DNA from: Cordilura impudica
Taxonomy: Eukaryota > Arthropoda > Insecta > Diptera > Scathophagidae
Reading direction: 5' to 3'
NCBI GenBank assembly: GCA_963682025.1
Contig: OY821519.1
Coordinates: 97,553,585 to 97,617,584, forward strand
Length of the DNA: 64,000 nt
This document shows, in pieces, positions 46,706 through 58,569 of the stretch. The notes below the pieces were generated by a model that worked only from the letters and a program-made list of their open reading frames with translations, had not been told where the DNA came from and searched no databases. The translations under genes were made by a program, and so were the position numbers. The first letter of the stretch is position 1; each line of letters begins with the position of its first letter.

Positions 46706-47989
46706 CCATACATGGAAGTTTGACAAGCTTTTACAAACAAACTTCCAAAAATAAATGCTAAACATTGATATATTGATATATGCTCTTATGCTGTAAATTT
46801 GTTTTCATAAAATATTTTTTGAGCAGCAACACAAGAAAAACATGTCAATACAAACAATAAATATATTTATTGTAAAATTAAGTTGAATGAATAATTTATA
46901 AACAATAAGATCATTAACTATTTATGTCAAGACACTTAATTGTTGTTAATTAATATTTGTCACACGCTTTTTAATGGACCAGCTACAAACAATTCAACGA
47001 TGATAAAGCACGAAAAATCTGTCAATTTGAAACCAATGAACAATATTTGAAAAAAAAAAAATAATATAGAAATATTTTATGTATTTTATATAAAAAACTA
47101 CTTTTTAATAGAGACAATTGACCCAAAAGTCAATTGCAAAAAAAAAACCTACTAAAAGAATTACAAAATAAAACTAAGAAAATAGCGACAAGCGAAACAA
47201 GTGGGGAAAATAATAGTCGGCCAAGACCGACTATATGTACTTTATGGCTATGGGTACTTTATACGGGTTTCAGTAAACTGAAAGAAGTATATAAAATCGA
47301 TTATTAAGATTCAGTGGAAATTTCCATGCGCTTTGATGGAAGAAGAAAAAATGCTTACCGCAGTTATTAGGAACTGATTGCTTTTCGGATTCTAAGACTT
47401 ACAATGATCTCTATACAGTAGGGTATACAAATATTCAGTTCGCCAATTAGCATCGAAAAAATGTCTGATGCACGGTTAAGAATAACTTTAGCACTATTTC
47501 TGTTTATACTTAATAAAAATCGCACACGTTGTAAACATGTGTTGCGCAAAAACACAAACAAAAAACACTTAAAACAGCAACGCAGAAAAAAAAATAAATA
47601 AAAAATTGAGGACAACATATAATTTATAGACAAACCCGATCATTTCAATTTTTAAGGTATTAATATTCTCTTAACATAGGAGTGAGTTTACGAGCAATAA
47701 AAACAAAAAGAAAACAACACAAATATTTTAAAGAAATTCAATTGTAAAGTAATTACTGTTAATTTTTGTTGTTATTTCGTTTTCTTCTTATTAATTTCAG
47801 ATAATTATCTTGAAAACCAAAACAAACATTTATGACATTAAATGAGATACAGACGAAAAAATTCATCTAAATTTTAAGCACGTTCATTGAAACCCGAAAG
47901 AATTCACACAGTTGTTTAGGCATTTTTTTAATCTTCTTTTTTTAGTATTGCATTGCGACAGAGAACATTGGGCCAATAAGTTCTTATTT
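46706..47989. other. Anonymous region with one Helentron-type hairpin
   Basis: At 47198-47234 a motif resembling the 3' end of families A and B appears on the minus strand: AAACAAGTGGGG and a hairpin ATAGTCGG/CCGACTAT (47213-47234). It may mark a third related family; its other end is unknown. Otherwise nothing recognised. Confidence 0.35.
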
Positions 47990-48372
47990 TCGGAAGTAAT
48001 TTATGTTGTCAATGTTAGAATATGGCATTGCTCATTTCCATTTTTGTTCTTGTTCGATGATAGTTACAAACAATCCTTTAACAGCAGCACGGTTTAAAAC
48101 GTCATGGACATTCGCTTTTCTCCCATATAACAAAAACTATAATCCATGGGATTTACAAATAAAAATAATAAAACTACCCCTGCTACCACTGAGATACAGA
48201 AAAATTATTATAAAATGTTGGTTGCAATAACTTTACCCACGTTACTTCTCCACTACCTTTAAACTTAAATGTGTGATAAAGATTAGTCCTACTTTACAGT
48301 TAAAGACATTGAGTGGCAGAGCACCCGCATATCCTAATATATTTTTAAGACATAATTTATAGGAAAGGTTTT
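47990..48372 (+). pseudogene. LINE ORF2 C-terminal remnant
   Basis: The frames read LEYGIAHFHF, then FAFLPYNKNYNPWDLQIKII and KLPLLPLRYRKIII, then after a stop LSGRAPAYPN. This follows the thumb/tail pattern of jockey-CR1 LINE proteins (LEYG, then LPY...NP, then LPPL..RR). Broken by several frame changes; low similarity. Confidence 0.4.
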
Positions 48373-48739
48373 ATTATGATTGACAAAAGTGACCGTAGAG
48401 TTGATATTTTTCAATGGAAGTTTAGCTGCATAAATTTATAATGAAAAATATGTGTATTTCAGTTTTTTAAATATTTATAGAAAAATAACATCGACAAAGC
48501 AATATCATGTTCTGGCCCGATTTAGAGTCTTCACATTACAAATGAAAACTTAAAAAGACAAAAAATAAAATTTGTGGCAAAAGAAATAAACTTACCAAAC
48601 GTTTTCAAACTAAGCTCAAATTTTTGGCAAATTAAGAATATAGAAACAGCTATCGTGCAAAAAGTTTAAGTCAAAAAATAAAAAAAAGAGCTTAAAAACA
48701 TTGATACGAACGCATTTCAAACCGATATTAAATTAAACA

Positions 48740-50487
48740 GTTCTTATAATATTTTTTAAGAAACGACACTTTTTTAACAATGGAACTTTAAGAAAAACTA
48801 CTTCTTCAGAAAATTCACTTTTTAAGGAATAGGTATTTTTTAAAAAAATACTTCTTAAAAAACGTACTTTTTTTTAAGAAAAGGTGCTTTTTTAAGAAAA
48901 GATACTTTTTTAAGAACAATTACTTTTTTAAGAAAATTCATTCTTTAAAGAAAATGTACTATTTTACAAACTTTCCTTTTTTAAAAACAATTACTCTTTA
49001 CGAAAAGCTACTTTTTCAGAAAATTTAGTTCTTTAAGAATATGTACGTTTTAAATAAAAAATACTTAAAAACATCATCAGCTTAAAGAAAAAGTACTTAA
49101 AAAAATAATTTTTTTAGGAACATTTTTGAAGGAAAAGTACTCTTTGAGAAAAGCTACCAATTTAGAAAATTTTTTCATTAAACAAAAGGTATTTCTTAAA
49201 GAAAATGTTATTTTAAAGAAAAGGTTATATTAATAGAAAAATTATTTTTTAAAGAAAAGGTACTTTTGAAAGAAGAGCTACTTTTAAAAGAAAAGGTTAT
49301 TTTTCAAGAAAAAGTTCTTTTTCAAGAAAAGACACTTTTCAAGAAAAGACAATTTTCAAGCAAAGATGTTTTTTTAAAGGTACTTTATAAAGGAAAGATA
49401 CTTTTTTGAAAGAAAATACACTTTTAAAGAAAAGGTACTAAAAAATAATAGCTTTTACAGAAAAGGTACATTTTAAAGAAAAGGTACTTTTTAAAGAAAA
49501 GGTACTTTTTAAAGAAAAGTTACTTTTTAAAGAAAAGGTATATTTGATGGAAAAAGTACTTCTTAAAGAAACGTAGTTTCTAAATAAAAGGTACTTTTTA
49601 AAGGAAAGTTACCTTTTAAATAAAATGTACTTTTTAAAGGAAAGGTAATTTTTTTTAAGAAAAGCTATTTTTGAAAAAAGCTAATTCTTAAGGAAGGTGT
49701 ACTTTTTAAACAAAAGGTACTTTTTAAAGAAGATGTACTTTTAAAACAAAAGGTACTTTTTAAAGAAAAGGTACTTTTTAAGGAAAATGTAGTTTTTAAA
49801 GAAGAGGTAGTTGTTAAAGAAAACAACATTTTTAAAGAAAAGCTAAATGTTAAAAAAATTATTTTTAAAGGAGGGTTAATTTTTAAAAATCGGTAAAATT
49901 TAAAGAAAAGATACTTTTAAAAGAAAAAGTACTTTTTAAAGATATTATATTTTTCAAAGAAAAGTTAAATTTAATAAAAATTTTCTTTTTAAAGCAAAGG
50001 TACTTTTGAAAAAATGTGCTTTTGGATATAAGGTGCTTTTTTAAGAAAAGATAATTTTGAAAGCAACGGTACTTTCTAGGTACTTACAGTTACTTTTTAA
50101 AACAGATATTTTTTAAAAAAAGATCTTTTTTTTTGGACATGGGGAACTTTTTTTTTTACTTTACAAGGCTACTCTTTAAAGAACAGGTCATTTTTTAAAA
50201 ACAAGTGCTTTTTTAATAAATAATATTTTTAATAAAAGGTAATTTTAAAGAAAAACTTATCTTTAAAGAACAGTTTATTTTTTATCGAACAAGAACCTTT
50301 TTAATGGAAGGTACTGCATTTTTTTAGAAGAGGTACCTTTCTTTATTGAGAAAATCAAAATTTTGAAAAATTTATTTTTTAAGAAAATGGGCTTAAAATA
50401 TTCCTCACAATCTGCAGCAGTTTGGTAATGAAAGGGTTGCCTCTAGACCAAATATGTGAGTATTGACATACGAAAATGTAAGGATAC
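48740..50487. repeat. H repeat unit 2, expanded GGTACTTTTTAAAGAAAA array
   Basis: About 1.4 kb of imperfect, roughly 18-25 bp words around GGTACTTTTTAAAGAAAA. From about 49780 it is collinear with H unit 1 (AAGAAGAGGTAGTTGTTAAA; AAAGGAGGGTTAATTTTT; and the tail to 50487). Much longer than the array in unit 1, so it has expanded. No coding. Confidence 0.7.
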
Positions 50488-50509
50488 TCCGATAAAATCG
50501 ATATATATA

Positions 50510-51540
50510 AAACTCATTTTCTGTTTGTTTGTTTGTTTGACCGCTATAAAAATTTTTATTTTTCAACGGATTTCTGAAATTTGGTACACACGATATCTGT
50601 ATCCCCGGAAAGGTCGCCATATACTTCTTATCGGCCACGTCTTCTTTTACGCCCACTTTTTGTATATAATTCGTTTTCTGTTTTTGGTATATTTGTTCGC
50701 CATACAAATTTATATTGGTTAACGGATTTCTCTGAAATTTGGTACCTACAATCTCTGGACTCCAGGGAAGGTCACCGCATGCTTCTTACCGGCCATGCCT
50801 ACTTTTATGCCCACTTTTTTATATAAAAAAAATTATTTTCTGTTTGTTTGTTTGACTACTATACAAATTTTTATTTGTTAACCGATTTCTCTAAAATTTG
50901 GTACACACGATCTCTGTACCCCAGGAAAGGTCGCCATATACTTCCTACCGGCCACGCCTACTTTTACGCCTCTCTTTTTATATAAAATTCATTTTCTGTT
51001 TTTTGGTATATTTTTTCACAATACAAATTTTTATTTGTCGACAGATTTCTCTGAAATTTGGTACACACGATCTCTGTGCTCCAGGTAAGGTCGGTATATT
51101 ATCAGCCACGCCTACCTTTACGACCACTTTTTATATACAATTCATTTTCTGCTTTTTTGTATGTTTGTTCGCTACACAAATTTAAGCTTTTCAACGGATT
51201 CCTCTCAATTTCGGTACACACGATCTCTATACTCCAGAGAAGGTCACCATATACATCTTATCGGCCACGCCTACTTTTCCGCCCACTTTTTATATACAAT
51301 TCATTCTCTGCTTTTTTGTATATTTGTTCCCTACACAAATTTTAACTTTTCAACGGATTTCTCTGAAATTTGGTACACATGATCTATACCCCAGAGACTG
51401 TCTTACCGGCAACGCCTATTTTTACGCCCACTTTTTTTTGAATTTTTTGCGGGTTTCACTCGAATTTACTGCACATTATTCTCATATCCCAGGCAAGTCA
51501 TCATATATTTTTATCGGCCACGCCCACTTTTTTTAAATTT
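50510..51540 (+). repeat. Tandem array, about 155-bp unit, 6-7 units
   Basis: Each unit contains TTCATTTTCTGTTT, ACGGATTTCTCTGAAATTTG, GGTACACACGATCTCTGT and CGCCTACTTTTACGCCCACT. Starts lie near 50510, 50660, 50820, 50975, 51135, 51290 and 51430. The inverted relative in E2 (32640-33235) has about four. Open frames over the units are by-products. Confidence 0.8.
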
Positions 51541-51863
51541 CTATATACGCTTTTAGTGTTTGTTAACATATTTTAATTTTTCAATGGACTTCCCTAAAAC
51601 TTAGTGCACAAATCTCTTTGCTTACTACTCTTACACTATTATGAAATAAATATTGTAAATCAACCTATTACGAATATTCGCCTCTTGCCTTTTTTATTAT
51701 ATGAGTTGTAACACTCCAAAATTAGTGCAGATTTATTTCGTGGGTGAACAGATACAGGTTGTATACCATTGTAGGATTAATCCGATGAGGTTGATTCGTG
51801 CAAATATTTCCATCTCGCCTTTTTAACTACATTGAAAGAAAAAATGGTGGAAAAAGAACTATT

Positions 51864-52636
51864 TATACCCTATACCACTATGTGGTTTGGGTATAATGAC
51901 TTTGTGCTGCTGTTTGTAACAACCAAAAATATTTGACCTAGACCCATCTTTAATTATACCGATCGAATCAGAATAACTTTCTGAGTTGATTTAACAATGT
52001 CCGTCCGTCCGTCCGTCCGTCCGTCTGTGTGTTCATGTAAAGCTTGTAATCAAACTGCAGGTCGCAAATATGAATGTATTTTGATGAAATTTGGTACATA
52101 AGCTTTTATCGGCCATGGAATGAACGCTATTGAAATTGGTGAGAATCGGTTCATGTTCAGACCTAGCCCCCATACAAATTACCCATATGAAATCGACATA
52201 AATTGCCATAAGATCCAAATTGTCATATAGATCTTACTCAAATTGGGTTTGTATGCGTTCATTACATCCATTAATGAGCAGTCCAAAAATGATCCCTTTG
52301 ACCCCATATAGAGCTGCTTCCCGATCTTCAATTAAATCTATTAAAAAACAAAAATATTGCACTGATTCTTCTCAAATTTTGTTTGTATATATTTTTGCAA
52401 AATACAAGAGACTTTACCAAACATGATCAGGATTGGCCCATTTTTGGACCAAGTCCCTATTTAGATATAGCATCCGATATGAACTTTTTCATATCTGCAG
52501 CCAAAAAAATTAATAAAAATCCCACTCAAATTTGTTTTTGCTTATTTTCTATGTCCAGTTAGTTGGGCCTAAGAGATAGGGTCTCTAAACGCATGGTATA
52601 GGGTATCGTATAGTCGGTCTAGACCGACTATAGTTT
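51864..52636 (+). mobile_element. Helentron-like element, family A, copy 8 (young, full length)
   Basis: ATACCCTATACCAC start, six GTCC repeats at 51999-52022, inverted TGGTATAGGGTAT (about 52594), palindrome AGTCGGTCTAGACCGACT (about 52612), CTACTTGTTT end. The orthologous stretch in Helitron E2 (32300-32330) lacks it, giving an exact empty site with no TSD. No coding. Confidence 0.9.
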
Positions 52637-53512
52637 TCCTACTTGTTTCAATTGTGACTTGCACATGAAAGCGTAGCATATAGGCCGTACTACCTCAAAT
52701 GGAAAAAAGCTTAGACTAAACAGAACTCTAAAGAGCCCGATCAGATCCAATTTCGAATCGAGCCTCAACGAGTTAGACAATCTGAGTCGAGAAATGCTGA
52801 AAATTGGGGAATAACTTCATGATAAACAAATTCCCCAAATTTTTTAAAAAGGTCCCCAAAAGAAATGAATAAATTCCCCATACTGCTCTCAATATCTGTC
52901 CTGCAGTAAACGTACTTAAAATCTGCATTCTTTTCAATAGCATCATTTCGGAACACAAAATTGGCCACATATATACTATACGCAGTTGCTTAAATCAACC
53001 TTACGGCACAATTTTAAACGTCGCACCCATTTTCCATTTTTGAAACTTCTATAAATATGACGTTTCTGCTCAATGATGATCACTTATTGAGTGAAGTAAT
53101 TCAATTTTTAAAAGTTCTGATTCCTCTAATTTGCAAACGATTCCGTTAAATTTGGTGTTAACAAAATAAAAAACCTTCAAAAAAAAACTTAAAGCTTATT
53201 TTTGAAGCATTTTTGCTGTAGCGTCTTTTAAAAAAACTTCTGATTTAAAAAATCAAAAAATTTTAAATTCAAATAAAAAATGAATTTACTCCCCAAAAAA
53301 CGTAAACATTGGGGAATATTGTCATCATGACATCATCATACAAATTTTTGTGGAGAAAGTTCATTTTTTTTGAGGAATTTGTTCATTGGGGGCTAAGTAC
53401 TCAGCGCCTGGTAAGCATAGTGAACCAATTTTCAAGTCAAAGGCCTTTGGATCCCGTGCAAGACCGGGTAAAAACAGCTAGTTTCATATAAAAACCTAAA
53501 AATAGTGAAAAA

Positions 53513-53794
53513 TGTTTATACGTAAAGGTACTTGTCAAATTCACATTAAGCATTATGGTGGTATTAGTGAAAATTTGTTTATGTGTGTGACACCGACAAA
53601 ATCTAAATACAAACAAATTTTCACTAATACCACCATAATGCTGTATGGTGAATTTGACAAATGTATGGTACCCTTTACAGAACACACGCATAGAGATATG
53701 TATGTATGTATCAGCGATGCATACACATTTTTGTTTGCTTGTTGTTTTTTTTTTTTAAATGTGAAAAAAAATATGTATGCATCACGTATAAACA
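53513..53794. mobile_element. Small fold-back element with perfect internal arms
   Basis: Outer arms TGTTTATACGT (53513-53523) and its complement (53784-53794). Inside, arms 53533-53544/53648-53659 (12 bp) and 53550-53580/53611-53641 (31 bp) are perfectly inverted, forming a strong cruciform with a 30-bp loop. No TSD identified. It lies 31 bp past the end of Helitron E1. Confidence 0.6.
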
Positions 53795-53859
53795 GACATT
53801 TAATAATTATTTCCAATTAAAAATGCATGGAAACACCTAAAATTGTTGTTAATTATTTT

Positions 53860-54020
53860 ATTAATTTTAATAATCATTGTAAAATTAAGCTAGCCATTAT
53901 AATTTAAAATCTAGCCTTTTTTGTCCATAGTGTTGATAAATTTGGTTATGAATTGTGTTTGAACACGGGCGGAGAATATCAAAGATTCGCCACAGTCGAA
54001 TTTGACACTCTTACTTGTTT
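53860..54020 (+). mobile_element. Family B, 3' fragment
   Basis: It ends AAAGATTCGCCACAGTCGAA (a hairpin version of TTCGGCACAGCCGAA) and CTCTTACTTGTTT, the 3' end of family B. The 5' limit is unclear. It abuts family A copy 9 directly. Confidence 0.6.
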
Positions 54021-54022
54021 TT

Positions 54023-54802
54023 ATACCCTATACCACTATGTGGTTTGGGTATAATGACTTTGTGCTGCTGTTTGTAACAACCAAAAATATTTGACCTAGA
54101 CCCATCTTTAATTATACCGATCGAATCAGAATCACTTTCTGAGTTGATTTAACAATGTCCGTCCGTCCGTCCGTCCGTCTGTGTGTCCATGTAAAGCTTG
54201 TAATCAAACTGCAGGTCGCAAATATGAATATGTTTTGATGAAATTTGGTATATAAGCTTTTATCGGCCATGGGATGAACGCTATTGAAATTGGTGAGAAT
54301 CGGTCCATGTTCAGACCTAGCCCCCATACAAATTAACCATATGAAATCGACATAAATTGCCATAAGATCCAAATTGTCATATAGATCTTACTCAAATTGG
54401 GTTTGTATGCGTTCATTACATCCACTAATGAGTAGTCCAAAAATGATCCCTTTGACCCCATATAGAGCTGCTTCCCGATCTTCACTTAAATCTATTAAAA
54501 AACAAAAATATTGCACTGTTTCTTCTCAAATTTTGTTTGTACATATTTTTGCAAAATACAAGAGACTTTACCAAACATGATCAGGATCGGTCCATTTTTG
54601 GACCTAGTCCCTTTATAGATATAGCATCCGATATGAACTTTTTCATATCTGCAGCCAAAAAAATTAATAAAAATCCCACTCAAATTTGGTTTTTGCTTAT
54701 TTTCAATGTCCAGTTAGTTGGGCCTAAGAGATAGGGTTTCTAAACGCATGGTATAGGGTATCGTATAGTCGGTCTAGACCGACTATAATTTTCTTACTTG
54801 TT
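54023..54802 (+). mobile_element. Helentron-like element, family A, copy 9 (young, full length)
   Basis: Nearly identical to copy 8 along its whole length. ATACCCTATACCAC start, five GTCC repeats (about 54157-54176), inverted TGGTATAGGGTAT near 54750, palindrome AGTCGGTCTAGACCGACT near 54767, CTTACTTGTT end. Confidence 0.9.
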
Positions 54803-56472
54803 GTTTATATTTTTCTTTATTTTATTTCTACATACATTATTTGTTTATCACTTTTATCCAATATCTCTAATTACATATTTCCAACTTTTGGCCCAGTGTT
54901 TTTGTCGATGGTTGTTACGACTATGATGAAGATTACGAGTTTGAAACATTACTTCATCATTCCCACTAGTTGCCATATTAGGTTGATGAAAACAATTCTT
55001 TGAACAAAAATTCAATAAATCCACACAATCATTAAGGATCAAAGCGTAATGCAGAGGCTGTATACAAAATATGCTTATGACAGGTTTTTCTTAAGAATTA
55101 AATGTAATACACGTACACGTACTTGGTTTATTGAAAATCACCCGCTATTTTAAACATAAAGCAATTGGTTGGTTGGTCGTCAGTCGCTTAGTTTGTCTGT
55201 ATTTTACTCATGTTTAGTAAAGACATTGATGAAATTCTATTACACCACCGTATTGTTCATAAACTTATAGCGATGCTCATGAATGTTCAATCATCATACA
55301 ATATCGATTTGTACCTACATAGTTGCAGTTGAACTTAATTGTGCTGTAGAAGTTTTAAGTTTTTATTACTGAATAAAATATACAAAGATTTACAGAAAAG
55401 TACTATGCTGAACTTCTATAGCATTAATAACTCAAATAATCGGTAAAACTTATTATCGACTCGAATTAGTTCTTGAATCTTGATTTTGAAACTGTTGTGT
55501 TAATTTTTCTAGAGTTGTTAATTTTGTGTTCATTGTGTTAATTTTTCTAGATTTTGAGTTATTTATTTTTGATCAATTTTGAGTATTTCTTATGAGATAT
55601 GCAGTTATTCCTGAAAACCACAGAACTTAGACACATTTCATTCAAACTACGTTTGTAGTAGTGGTGTTCTATTCAATATCTATTTGTTATTTTTATGAAA
55701 ACAATTTTTTGATTATAAAGCCTTCAATGTGGTTGAGCAAAAAAAAAATTATAGGATCACTTATTCTGACATATTTTTGGCTTTCAATCAAACATTGTAG
55801 AAATATCTGTTCTACTATCCAAAACTATATATTACACATATATGTATGTACGTCTTAATCTATAGACCAAATGGAGTAAAACTTCTGTTTTTCATTACGT
55901 GATCTTGTATCCTTCAAGGTTACAAAAAATTTATTTTAATACTTATACTTATGCTTCCATGCCGCTATTGGAGAGATTTATAAGTTTTTTTGTATAAAGT
56001 TTTTTATTATATCATATCAGGGTAAAGTGGTGCCCATAATATTTTACTCAATTTGATTTCTGTTTCAGTCATATATCAATGCTGAAAATTATGAAATTTC
56101 ACTTGTTCGATATCTTTTTCAAATAACAATAATAGAACTGATTTTTTGTTTTTAAAATATTTGCTAAATATTTTTAAATTCTTTTTACTAGAATAAGTAA
56201 AATTTGCATTCCATTTTCAGTTGCGTTTTAAATAAATTTCACAATTTAATTGACATACTTAGTTATCATTTAAAATTATAGTTTTGAACTGAAAATTACT
56301 TTTAGACCAAACTTGTCTCTATAATTAATGGAAATATTTGGTCTTTTACGTCACTAACTACGTATTGTGACTAATTATACATTATCTAACGAAAGTATTA
56401 GGAATGATCAAAATTTGTTTTCTTTCAACTAGGTATTTAGTAGTAAGTAAACTGGGCTTATGCCCTAATAAA
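54803..56472. other. Anonymous region
   Basis: No mobile-element landmark, RNA gene or domain recognised in 1.7 kb. The open frame at 54854-55042 (minus) is short and unremarkable. Confidence 0.4.
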
Positions 56473-56848
56473 TCTATAATATTAATAGGCTAGGCGATTT
56501 CTTGTGACCGATGTTTTGTTCTACCGTTTTATCCCGATTTCGACAAGACGTATATTATTTGAAAGGTATTTCTTTTTAGCCGATTTGCAGATTTTCAGAT
56601 TTTTAAAAATTTTCCTTTGTTTTGAGTAAATTGCATTTAAAGTTGCAACGAACACATACATAAAATTATACAATGGAATGTGTGTGTTTATTAAATTTGT
56701 TAATGTGTCTGTAATAAAAATGAGTTTGTTTTTGTGTTGATTTGTGAATTGGCTATAATTGATTAACATACTTTTAGGGTCTTTATTTAATGAAAAAATA
56801 AAATTTCCTAGAATTTGCGCTCGAATTTCGAGGGCTGGAATCTGCTAG
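56473..56848 (+). mobile_element. Non-autonomous Helitron, family D, copy 5
   Basis: TCTATAATATTAATAGGC start after A, hairpin, CTAG at 56845-56848 before T. 376 bp. Confidence 0.85.
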
Positions 56849-56952
56849 TATACATTGATATTTTTATACTAAAGTCGATAGCCTAAGTTGCTAGGTCTTT
56901 AACTTTAAGATTTATTATAATTTGAAATGTAGAAAATATCAAATAAAATAAA

Positions 56953-58309
56953 AACAAGTAAGATAATTATAGTCGGTCTAGACCGACCATATGATACCCT
57001 GTACCATGCGTTTAGAGAGCATATCTTTATGTGCACTAATTACATATAAAAAATAAGCATAAACCAAATTTGAGTGGCATTGTTATCAATTTTTTTTGCC
57101 TTCGGATATGAAAAAGTTCATATCAGGAGCTATATTTATATGGGGACTAGGTCGAAAAATGGACCGATCCTGACTATATTTAGTAAGCTCATTTATTTTT
57201 TACAAAAACAAATATACAAACCAAATTTGAGAAAAATTTGCAAGAGTTTTGTTTTTTGATAGATTTAAGTGAAGATCGGCAATTAGCTATATATGGCGGC
57301 AATGACTAAGAATTGTCCTATAGGGTTTATTTGTGGACTACTGATAAATTGATGTAATAAACATACACAATTTCAATTGCAATTACTTAAATACTAGTTC
57401 TGTAATATTAGTCGTTAAGTTTTAATCTGTGATTTTTTTATATTTCTTTTGATTATATATTTTTATTAATTTATTTAATTATATTAAATTTGTTAAATAT
57501 TTATTAAATAATAATATCTTTACAATCTGTGTTCGGATTAATCAAATTAAAAATAAAAAAAATTTTGTACACTCCTGATGAAGTTGAAAAACGTCAACGA
57601 ATCGTAGAGTGAAGATGAGATAAATTTTGTTTTAATTTATTTTATTTCAAACTTTTAAGCTGACCATCATAGCCCAAAAGGAATAACAACATAAATACAC
57701 AAACCCAATTGAATTTACGGGTTCGAGGGGGATAGTTTAAGGGGTCAACAAACCTTGGGGATATAGGGATATTACCAGGTAAATAAAAGTCTTGCAATTA
57801 AAACTTTATAATATTTTATTTTGTTAACCTTTTGGTTTTATAATTATTTGTTATATGTATTTATTATATTTATTTATGATGAGTGTTTGTTCACTAGACT
57901 TATGTACGTTGTTTGTGAGATGAAAAAATGTTGTGATGTCTATGACGATTACTTGTAGAAGTTTTCTTGTCTTTTTTTGTTTGATGTTCTGTGACCGTTC
58001 GTTTGTTGACGCGTTGTGGGGCGTTAATGCATAGCAGGGTTCGGAATTTATGTTCATTGGCATGAACACCAATTTTAGCGAGTTCTATATGATAATTTGG
58101 ATATTACCTCATAAGGGTCATTTGTATGGGGAGTAGGTCAAAACACGCGCCGATTTTCACCAATTTCAATAGCACTGATATATAAAATTTGATTAAATAT
58201 ATTCATATTTGTGACCTATAGTTTAATTACAAGGTTTACATGGACACTCAGATGGACGGACAGACGGACGGACATCGGTATAATAAAAGATAGGTCTAGA
58301 ATATTATTT
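56953..58309 (-). mobile_element. Helentron-like element, family A, copy 10, with a 0.7-kb interruption
   Basis: Minus orientation. 3' end with AGTCGGTCTAGACCGAC at about 56970 and GATACCCTGTACCATGCG; 5' part with GGACGGACAGACGGACGGAC near 58255. Family A sequence is interrupted between about 57370 and 58065 by unrelated DNA, with similar words (ACACAATTT, ACACCAATTTT) at the joints that may be a decayed target duplication. The interruption contains CCTGATGAAGTTGAAAAACG, reminiscent of some retroelement 3' regions, not assigned. Confidence 0.65.
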
Positions 58310-58569
58310 GGTAATTTTTTATTTTAGCGATTTTTCATTTAGGCGATTTTTGAGTTTTAAATTTTTGTTTTTCGCAATTTTTGGTTTTGGCGATTCTCCG
58401 CCTATATTTTCCACTTCCACTCAATTTGGTAATTAATGTAGTTGTCAAAAGTTTCAAGACTGTCGCTTTCAAGGTACTTCATACTTTTTGTATAGGAGGT
58501 GCCACGCCCACTAATCCACTAATTAGGAGAACAAGCTGGCCATTGCAGTTAAGGTATATTGTGTGACTG

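Larger units (their letters stand above)
50498..53481 (+). mobile_element. Helitron family E, copy 1, hosting family A copy 8
   Basis: It starts TCGATATATATAAAACTC after A and ends ACAGCTAG (53478-53481) before T, with an ACCGGG-type hairpin just before the end. The 5' third is a tandem array (50510-51540). The middle matches E2 inverted; the helicase part present in E2 (31811-32160) and one end of element F are deleted here. Family A copy 8 sits at 51864-52636. Confidence 0.78.

Noticed and set aside
50456..51536. Overlapping frames with LRPLFIYNSF-type repeats as a membrane protein family
   Set aside because: They are read from the 155-bp Helitron tandem units. The hydrophobic look comes from T-rich DNA.
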